A DNA stretch of 64,000 bases from Ostreococcus lucimarinus CCE9901 (Eukaryota; Chlorophyta; Mamiellophyceae; Mamiellales; Bathycoccaceae): positions 620,001 through 684,000 of the forward strand of contig NC_009356.1 of NCBI RefSeq assembly GCF_000092065.1, written 5' to 3'. Position numbers and translations under genes: made by a program. This document shows positions 31,580-38,805 of this stretch, piece by piece. The notes beneath the pieces were generated by a model. That model saw nothing but the letters and a program-made list of their open reading frames with translations, was not told the DNA's origin and made no database searches. Each line of letters begins with the position of its first letter. Position 1 is the first letter of the stretch.

Positions 31580-32116
31580 TCACAGTGAGTCGTTTACTCT
31601 CGTCAAAGCATTCAAAGTTTCAACCATGTGTCTGCTTTTCATTTCTTCCGCGTATCGACGACTTTCGTGTACGTCCATTCGAAATGGGCAGAACGAGTAA
31701 CAATATTTGAATTGCAGATAAAAGACTGCAGGTAATAGTGGTGAAAGTATAAAGTCAACCACGGGGCGAACCGGAAGTAGTGGTGTCAACAGTTTGATTG
31801 CTTCACTATTCAATCGTCCCAATCCCTGCACGACTGCCGTGCGTACGATTCGACGACGATAGAATCGCTGCAAGATCTCAGAAATTTCGGACCGTGAGTT
31901 GAGTTTAGACAACATTTGTGCCAACATGTAACCATCTTCGAATGCCAGACCAGTTCCTTGACCAATGTTTGGCATAGTTGCGTGACACGAGTCTCCAAGC
32001 AAGACGACATTTCCTTTCGCCCAGCTTTTCCTTATACTTGGCGTTCGATCGAGCAAGTCACGTTGGATTATACCCCCCTCGTCCGTGGCAGCTATCAGGT
32101 TCCTTACTTCAGGTGC
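31580..32116 (-). pseudogene. Detached 3' end of the zeaxanthin-epoxidase-like gene
   Basis: This part reads the C-terminal third of the FAD monooxygenase: LLGDSCHATMPNIGQGTGLA, EDGYMLAQMLSKL and the natural end after RPVVDFILSPLLPA, with FRMDVHESRRYAEEMKSRH and a stop at 31580. It is cut off from the N-terminal coding region by the inserted 772-bp segment. The only upstream sequence is the copied RFC5 promoter and RFC5 first codons, out of frame. It cannot make the enzyme as it stands. Confidence 0.8.
31727..32116. repeat. 390-bp duplicated segment A, first copy
   Basis: Part of the epoxidase-like coding region. It equals 32886-33275 by eye over its whole length. The copies flank the inserted segment X, giving an A-X-A layout. 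Confidence 0.92.
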
Positions 32117-32271
32117 TGGCCGCCATCCGCAAACTTGTTGATGACATCAACTATCGCTTTATGTGCAACCACTTCACTCAAACCCACTGGCCGATATTTT
32201 TCCGTCCACGGAAGAGCTCTATTCACGCTCGGATCGTCCACACAAACCATTTCGCCTGAAGCAGGGCGCAC
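32104..32271 (-). pseudogene. Truncated copy of RFC5 (first ~50 codons)
   Basis: Inside the copied segment X the RFC5 start and first codons (ALPWTEKYRPVGL to FADGGQ) are retained. Translation then crosses into segment A, adds HLK and stops. It lacks the Walker A loop and everything after, so it has no clamp-loader function. Confidence 0.85.
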
Positions 32272-32886
32272 GTCGGCGTCGTTCAGATATCTCGAAAGTA
32301 TGTAATCAGCCAGCCAAAATCACTTTCGTTACCTTTGTGTCTCGAGCGTCTTCGGTGTTTGCTGTTGCCAAGCAGAACGCGCACGGTATGCAGAGGCTGA
32401 GTGCACGTATTCAAAAACTTGAAACCAACGAGTCCCGCGGTCTCAGCGGGGTCTGTACGTTTAGCGGGTTTATACATATCATATCGTGTTTCTTCGCGCA
32501 CGGTATGGATTTACAACTGGGGCTTTCAAGCCCCTTTCTATTACGCGAAATTACACGATATTTCGCGAAATCATATCAACATAGGTATTCTTGTAGTATA
32601 ATACGATACTCATATTATAGGAGTAGAAGGCCTAATACTTATGTGTATTATCTGACACAGTTCTAATAACTCCACGAGAAATGAGCGCGAACCTGTGTTG
32701 GCAGGGCGTTCGTCGGCGGCGGCAGTGAGACGCGATAAACGTGCTGGCGGATATGAAGGATAACATTTCGGTCGGTCTCGACAAGGGACACGCGGTGACT
32801 AAGCGCGAGCTTGCCGCGAAGCCTGGTTCGCGTAAGGGGGTGTGTATTGCTTTCTACTTTCACGGGTTTTTTCTAACTGCGTGCGT
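32115..32886. repeat. 772-bp duplicated segment X, inserted copy
   Basis: A copy of 28871-29642 in the same orientation, about 3.2 kb away. The left junction shares GC with both parents and the right junction shares one T. There is no inverted repeat or transposase, so this looks like a templated insertion by repair, not transposition. Confidence 0.92.
32753..32839 (+). pseudogene. Orphan copy of RPL36 exon 1
   Basis: Identical to RPL36 exon 1 at 29509-29595, with the donor and most of intron 1, but the copy ends before the acceptor and lacks exons 2 and 3. It comes with the full RPL36 promoter copy and could yield a short aberrant transcript. Confidence 0.85.
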
Positions 32887-34211
32887 GCAGGTAATAGTGG
32901 TGAAAGTATAAAGTCAACCACGGGGCGAACCGGAAGTAGTGGTGTCAACAGTTTGATTGCTTCACTATTCAATCGTCCCAATCCCTGCACGACTGCCGTG
33001 CGTACGATTCGACGACGATAGAATCGCTGCAAGATCTCAGAAATTTCGGACCGTGAGTTGAGTTTAGACAACATTTGTGCCAACATGTAACCATCTTCGA
33101 ATGCCAGACCAGTTCCTTGACCAATGTTTGGCATAGTTGCGTGACACGAGTCTCCAAGCAAGACGACATTTCCTTTCGCCCAGCTTTTCCTTATACTTGG
33201 CGTTCGATCGAGCAAGTCACGTTGGATTATACCCCCCTCGTCCGTGGCAGCTATCAGGTTCCTTACTTCAGGTGCCCAATCCTTAAAAGTGTTTGTGAGC
33301 GTTTTCTTCGATGGCGTAGACGTGGGTGTGCGAGGTAGCGCCTTTACAAATGCATACCACTGCACTCGACCAAAACGATCTGGACAAACCACAAAATAGT
33401 GATCAGGTCCAATGAAGGCACTATACCCAAGATCGAAATAATCTGAAGAGTTCGAAATCGGCAGACCGCTGTAAAGTTTGAAGCCAGTGTATGAAGCTAT
33501 CGCAAAACGATCATTAACTGTACTTGAAACTTCATCGAACATTTGCGAACGCACCGTACTCCAAATACCATCTGCGCCTATTAAGATGTCGCACGACAGT
33601 GTTTCTCCATTCTCAAGAAAAACTTCTACTCCTTTGTCTGATTCGAAGTACCTTGATACTGCAGTCCCCATTCTCACTACTTCTCTATCGGTAGAGACTC
33701 GATTTAATTCTTCTAGCAAAACGGATTGAAGATCCGATCTATCGATACAAATCGAAAACGGTAGACTGTCCTCGCATGGTATTTGTGTTATGGCATCAAA
33801 TGTAAACATCCATTCGGAGGTGATGCCGTCTCGGATCCCACTCTTTGTAGACCAAAACGGCCGACTAGCTGCTCGTATATTCTTCGCGAGTTCATCACTG
33901 ATAGCATGCGCAACACCCATGCCATTGCTAGCGAGCTGAATGGGACCACCTAACGGTTTATACTCTTTTGTTCTCTCCAGCACAGTAACGTTCATTCCCT
34001 GCTGAACGAGACATATCGCAGCAAATAGCCCCCCAAGACCTCCTCCGGCTATGATGATGTCGACATTTGCCTTCATGTCGGTGCAAGCGCGGACGCCCGC
34101 ACGCGGGCTTTTAAAATCGCGCGGCCATCCTTTTCCGGACGACCTTTGATAACACTGGCGGCTATTTTGGTCGAGCTTCACGTGCCTCGCCACACGTGTT
34201 TTCAGCATCAT
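32799..34211 (-). CDS. Zeaxanthin-epoxidase-like FAD monooxygenase with replaced C-terminus
   Basis: A flavoprotein hydroxylase of the ZEP/salicylate-hydroxylase group. The Rossmann FAD motif is IIIAGGGLGGLFAAICLVQQ, followed by GGPIQLASNGMGVAHAI (ZEP-like GPIQ.SN), the GADGIW motif, VQWYAFVKALP and the second FAD site NVVLLGDSCHATMPNIGQG. There is no FHA domain, which plant ZEP has. The core starts at Met 34076; the frame is open to 34211 with an R/K-rich possible transit peptide. At 32886 it runs into inserted segment X, so the last natural 50 residues are replaced by about 28 unrelated ones ending QASRQARA. Function is therefore doubtful. Confidence 0.78.
   Translation of the reverse strand: MMLKTRVARHVKLDQNSRQCYQRSSGKGWPRDFKSPRAGVRACTDMKANVDIIIAGGGLGGLFAAICLVQQGMNVTVLERTKEYKPLGGPIQLASNGMGVAHAISDELAKNIRAASRPFWSTKSGIRDGITSEWMFTFDAITQIPCEDSLPFSICIDRSDLQSVLLEELNRVSTDREVVRMGTAVSRYFESDKGVEVFLENGETLSCDILIGADGIWSTVRSQMFDEVSSTVNDRFAIASYTGFKLYSGLPISNSSDYFDLGYSAFIGPDHYFVVCPDRFGRVQWYAFVKALPRTPTSTPSKKTLTNTFKDWAPEVRNLIAATDEGGIIQRDLLDRTPSIRKSWAKGNVVLLGDSCHATMPNIGQGTGLAFEDGYMLAQMLSKLNSRSEISEILQRFYRRRIVRTAVVQGLGRLNSEAIKLLTPLLPVRPVVDFILSPLLPARTQLEKTRESRKQYTPPYANQASRQARA
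32886..33275. repeat. 390-bp duplicated segment A, second copy
   Basis: Same sequence as 31727-32116. This copy remains joined to the N-terminal part of the gene. Confidence 0.92.
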
Positions 34212-34580
34212 GAGGCAGCAAATACTGACCAGTGCGAGATGCGAGTCCTAAAGGGGTCAGTCTACGCACAACGAAGAACTGATGTCCCTCAGTACCCACG
34301 GCGCACGCTGCCGCGTGACTTCTCGACGGTCAACCGGTGTAATATTCCCACATGCGATATCACCCATGTGAGATATTGTCCGTCGCGGTTTATGGTCGCA
34401 TTTTATACTTCAGTCCATCAGTTGATGCGGTCAATTTGTATCATAACATGGAAAAATAGAGTGAAAAATCGTGTTGGAAATGTCACAGCGGATAACGATC
34501 CACTGAGGCAGGCGATACTCGTCACAGCGAGCGCGCTTCACCTCAGACGGCCCCACGCAGACGCAAACCTATCGTACAAA
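34212..34580. promoter_or_regulatory. Divergent spacer between the epoxidase-like gene and the petL-like gene
   Basis: About 370 bp between two plastid-directed genes on opposite strands. An open frame from 34146 crosses it and runs into petL exon 1, but the upstream part shows no family similarity. No further element was recognised. Confidence 0.4.
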
Positions 34581-35145
34581 ATGCTTACCACGTGTTCCTT
34601 CACACGCTTCAGTGTACCGGTAGCTAGAGAGCTCTGCACTTCGCGGCGCTCCCAGCGCACCGGTTCCCGCGTTGCGCGTGCGAAACCCTCCGCCGCGTCC
34701 AACTTCGAACTAAATAACGCTATGAAAGCTACCGCAACTCTAGGTGCGTATACAGTAATTGTGGGATTTTTTTGACGTTCTTACGCCTATCCACGTGCAT
34801 TCGCACTGTGGCGACTCGGAAATCTGCGTGCCTAGTGGCTGACCGCGTTTTAATCCGATCCGAACAGTTGCGACCCTCCCGTCGCAAGCGGCGATTGCCA
34901 TGCCGAGCTATGACCAAGACATCATCGAGGTAGTGTTAGTTTCGATATCAATTTGGGGTTTTCTAACATTTAGCTCTAGATGACGCAGCTTGCGGGAGTT
35001 CCCACTCCGCTTTTGTATTTTGGTTTTTTGACCACTTCCCTGGTATTTGCTGCTGGCACGGTAAGGACTTGCCTCGAATCACTCCAAACCATTGACTAAT
35101 TTGAGATTACAGTACATCGCTCTCAGTAAGATCAAGTTGATTTGA
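34581..35145 (+). CDS. petL: Nuclear-encoded PetL-like cytochrome b6f subunit
   Basis: Four exons are read: 34581-34743, 34868-34929, 34980-35060 and 35113-35145. Exon 1 encodes an R/S/A-rich transit peptide (SRRSQRTGSRVARAKPSAAS), and exon 2 includes LPSQAAIAMPSYDQD. Exons 3 and 4 give a 37-residue stretch starting at a Met: one membrane helix with PLLYFGFLTTSLVFAAGTYI and the end ALSKIKLI. From memory, plastid PetL is about 31 residues, has YFGFL early and ends LSKIRLI, so the match is good over this short length. PetL stabilises the b6f dimer. It is normally a plastid gene in green plants. The product is short, so the call rests on few residues. Confidence 0.68.
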
Positions 35146-35558
35146 TGAGCTAAACGCTCGCTTAGATACCTCTACAATCCTCAAACCACGGTGGGCGTGG
35201 TATCGACAATAGTTTCGATGATAGAAGACTCGTATGATGCAATTCTATCATCGGCCTTTACTCACAACTTAGTATACTACGCGGCGTTAAGTGCTCGGGG
35301 AGATCACGCTCGCATCTCGCTCTACGTAATCCCCTGCGTGGCTAAAACACAAATATTTCATACATTTCCTCGTCTCACCCCTAGCCCGGGTTTGTTAACG
35401 GTTTGTTCACTCGCAAACATGCAACCTGGATAGCTTTATAGCTCAGTCGTAGACACATGAAACTGATCGGTCTAATCAGCGGCACGCTCCACGACTCTGT
35501 TATACATTCCTAACACTGACCTTTGACCGACGTTATCGCGGCGTCCCACTTCCAACTG
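35146..35558. other. Convergent spacer after petL
   Basis: About 410 bp between two converging genes. A tRNA-like D-arm string (TAGCTCAGTCGTAGA) occurs near 35439 but no matching stems were found. No gene is recognised. Confidence 0.35.
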
Positions 35559-36679
35559 TCAACATTCGTTAAGTCTGCAAATACTTGAGAAATCATAAGA
35601 TACCATCTCCAAGTGACCGTCTTCACGCTTCGATCGAGTGAAAAGCTTTTCGAAACAGCCCTGTGAAAGTAATAAGAATAAAACAACGAAACAATTTTAA
35701 AAAGTACCTTCGTGGAGTTGCACTGGTTTGCACTCGTCGGAAAAATGTGGGAAAGGAATTTTCTGTGCAACTTCGGGCAAATGTTCTCTAGTTGATCGCC
35801 CTGTGCAAATATTAAAACTGATAGTGGGGCGCTTTTGTAAATTCACCTTCGAAGGATGCTGCTGTCGTCGAACTGTCCACATCAGTTCAACGTCCAACTG
35901 CTGAGAACGTCCCGACAAAAGTTTAACATGTCCATGGCAAACGAACTCTGTGCCACACTGCTACAAAAGCTAAGACTCGAATGGAGAGACTCGATTGGAG
36001 AGAAATAAGCTCGCTACCTTTTTGCCGATGAGGTGACTATCGCAATATTCTGCACGGTTGCTATCTATCGTTCTGCGGTCACACAGCGCCAATAGTAAGA
36101 CACTCCTGAGAATTCGTGCTTCACAGCCCACAAAGTCTACACTCGATAGACAATTATTGACAATCAACGTTTTTCTAGCTATGATCATCGTGACAAGCCA
36201 AGTCGTATCGACCCCGAGCTAGCAGTGGATGAGTTTCAGAGACTGGGAACATAAGTATGAGAGAACTTACAATTTTTGCAACACCGAAAGCAAGATTAAT
36301 GCGACCTAAAACAATAAGTTGCTTCAGTATCTCACAAACCCCACCGTTTTCGATGTCTTCCAGCGTTACGGGCACGCGAAGAAATCTGTTGCAAATTTGT
36401 AAGGCGCGAACGTGCTTGCACATCTGTAACAGTTGAGAAAAATCCTTCTGAAAGGCTATGTGCGCCCACCTTAGAAAGCCTCTGGCCATAGTGCTGCCGC
36501 TCAAATTGATGTGAACGATGTATGGAGGTTGCCAGCGTCACAAAGGCGATGTCTCTCTTGCCTGTACAACTCGATAGAATAGAAAGTATACGAGGACTCA
36601 ACTTACTGGGCTCGCATGTTCGGACGAATTCAAATTGCCGTTCAATCGGTTCCTGGGGTCGCCCAGGTCGATTAATCAT
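35559..36679 (-). CDS. Unrecognised multi-exon gene with TFIIS N-terminal-domain-like segment
   Basis: Exons inferred from splice signals: a first exon from 36679 (INRPGRPQEPIERQFEFVRT, then RDIAFVTLATSIH), a second with MCKHVRALQICNRF, LRVPVTLEDIENGGVCEILK and QLIVLGRIN, one or more middle exons around 35700-36180, and a last exon with FEKLFTRSKREDGHLEM and VSYDFSSIC, stop at 35559. The PVTLEDI..GGVCEILKQL part resembles the helical TFIIS N-terminal/LW domain found in TFIIS, Med26 and related elongation factors. The middle exons are unsure and the function is unknown. Confidence 0.42.
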
Positions 36680-36979
36680 CGCGATGTCAGGTGATCGGGC
36701 GCGGCGCGCTACGGAATAAGTAACATCGTGCGGCTCACCAACTCTCCGCGTCCTCGCGCGATTCGTGCACAAGTTTTCTCCCGCCTCGGAAATTGTACAG
36801 TTCCATATATTGTCATTGAGACACCTATGTGTACGATCGCACTACTTTCCGAATCGCGGCGCTCGAGTGAAACTGCGAAAGTGTACAGCATAACCGTCAC
36901 GCGCGACGTCACCATCCGACGCGTCTTCACCAGATCCGTCTGTCGCACACCCAAACGAAAAATCTTTTGCTCTTAACTC

Positions 36980-37704
36980 ATGTCTGGTAAAGGAGCCAAG
37001 GGACTGTCCGGTAAAGGCCTTTCCGGTAAGGGGGCGAAGGGCACGATGTCGTCGAAAAAAGGTGACAAGCGCAAGCCAACTTCTCGTTCGGTCAAAGCCG
37101 GTTTACAATTCCCGGTCGGTCGTATCCACCGATTTCTGAAGGTATGTTTTTTTTTCGACGGGGCGGTGGCGCGTAGACCGCGGTCGGGACGTCGACACGG
37201 ATTTGAGGCACTGCCACTCGGCGCGCGATTCGACCGTTTAAATTTGAACGCTCTAACTCGTGTTCGATTTCCAAGAGTCATTCGTGTATACGTCTTAACT
37301 GATCGTCGTTAAACATGTACTCATTTTTATGACAGAATCGTGCTGCATCTGGTGGACGCGTCGGCGCCACTGCGGCGGTTTACTCGGCCGCCATTCTTGG
37401 TAAGTGAAAAGTGTGCAAGTGATTCTCAGAAAAATTGACTTGTAGGGCAGAGTACTTGACGGCGGAAGTGTTAGAATTGGCGGGCAACGCATCCAAAGAC
37501 TTGAAGGTAAGTTTATGATGAACAAGTCGATATGGCACCTGACGTATAGAATAGGTGAAACGTATTACTCCTCGCCACCTCCAACTTGCCATTCGTGGTG
37601 ATGAAGAGCTCGACATGCTCATCAAGGCTACCATTGCCGGTGGTGGTGTTATCCCGCACATTCACAAGTCGCTGATGAACAAGTCTGCGAAAAAAGGCGA
37701 GTAA
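36980..37704 (+). CDS. H2A.Z: Histone H2A.Z variant
   Basis: H2A.Z replaces H2A in promoter nucleosomes. Three or four exons give [79 protein letters not shown] and the H2A.Z-specific [18 protein letters not shown]. The acidic-patch residues and docking region match Z-type rather than canonical H2A. The N-tail is unusually repetitive ([19 protein letters not shown]). Introns of about 190, 47 and 47 nt are present, while canonical histone genes usually have none. Confidence 0.94.
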
Positions 37705-37894
37705 GCACGAGTAAACCATTTAACTATGCGAAATCTCGTCGAGATGAGCGCGATGGAGTGCCGCGCAAGTGCAACTCAGTATCAGTGTGCTGTACCATGA
37801 AGCTTTATGGGCACGTACATGGCCTACGAAAGGAGTGCCTGAGCACTGAAATGTATGAATAACAACGTCTTTTTGTCCAACCTCTAAATTACTT

Positions 37895-38284
37895 CTACAC
37901 ACTACCGCTCACGTCTCCGAGTTTACTGTCACAAGCCACGACTTTGAGCAGTTGCACTCTGACCTCCTTAGACTGGACGTCCACATCTGCGATATTCACG
38001 ATCGCATTCTCGACAATAAATGTCCAGACGTTTCCACAAAAGCGATACGTATGTAGCTGACCCTTTACGCTCGCCTTTACTTTCGAAGCTCGAAGTGACC
38101 TACACACACTTTTATCGAACTCACTAAGCACCTTCATGGCGATCGTTGGCGATAATACTCCACTGATGACCAACTCGTCTAGGGCATCAGTCAGCGCCAT
38201 TCCTAAGCTTGATCTACGATACAGTTCGAGCTAGTTACTGTTATTAGTAAAAGTTGTAAATGTGTTGCGAGTACTTACCGACAT
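37895..38284 (-). CDS. TOA2: TFIIA small (gamma) subunit
   Basis: The partner of the large TFIIA subunit, whose end opens this window. The coding region starts with a six-base exon (38284-38279, Met-Ser), a 48-nt intron, then exon 38230-37895 giving LELYRRSSLGMALTDALDEL, LSPTIAMKVLSEFDKS, VKGQLHTYRFCGNVWTFIVE and VACDSKLGD. The first residues MS-LELYRRSSLG agree with the conserved start ELYR.S.LG, so the tiny exon is well supported. The length of about 113 residues is usual. Confidence 0.94.
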
Positions 38285-38805
38285 CGTCGCTCTTTGTGGC
38301 CTTTCGTTTTCTTTGACGCGACGGGTCGGTTGCCTACGAGATATAGCCACTATTACCACGCGCTACCGTCTTCGAAATTAACGGCGACTATTCGAAAAAC
38401 CGCGACGAGTTCGCCCTTCGCTAGCCGGGGCTTTGTTGGCAGCTGGGAGGATTCTTAAAGGACCGTTTGCGTGTTTGCTATCAGGCCGACTTCAGGCCGG
38501 CAAAAGCATGTTATATATTAGCTAATTCCAATCACAGTAACATATGTGACAGAGACCGCAAAATACGCCATCTTCACGACTCCGATTCATATACATGTGA
38601 ATATATTCAAACTCATAAAGTGCCTATCAGTCCAGAGCTTATCGTTACACCGCGCTGCCATCATGACTCGTCATGTGTGTAGGTACTCTCTAAAGGGGCG
38701 ATATAAATTTTTCCGCCAGATACACGTAGCTGTCTCTTGTCTTTTGAATACTCTGCGTTCGAATTTGAACACGTCGTCAAACGACACCTCTACGCGCGCG
38801 AAAGC
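38285..38805. promoter_or_regulatory. Divergent spacer between TFIIA-gamma and MCM7, with MULE-end fragment
   Basis: About 520 bp of head-to-head spacer. It contains a 54-bp piece of the MULE terminal repeat at 38661-38714 whose TATA-like GATATAAATT lies about 100 bp before the MCM7 ATG. No gene is seen. Confidence 0.55.
38661..38714 (+). repeat. Solitary 54-bp fragment of the MULE terminal repeat
   Basis: Matches the last 56 bases of the 90-bp repeat at 13385-13474, from TCATGACTCGTCATGTGTGT to the terminal TTTTTCC, with one substitution and a 2-bp deletion. No matching opposite end was found nearby. It retains the TATA-like stretch and the same orientation to MCM7 as at 12.6-13.5 kb. Confidence 0.85.

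Noticed and set aside
34146-34580. In-frame extension upstream of petL exon 1
   Set aside because: The upstream part lacks a transit-like or conserved pattern and overlaps the divergent promoter; the Met at 34581 starts a clean transit peptide.
35430-35500. tRNA-like string TAGCTCAGTCGTAGA
   Set aside because: No matching D-stem, T-arm or acceptor stem could be built on either side.
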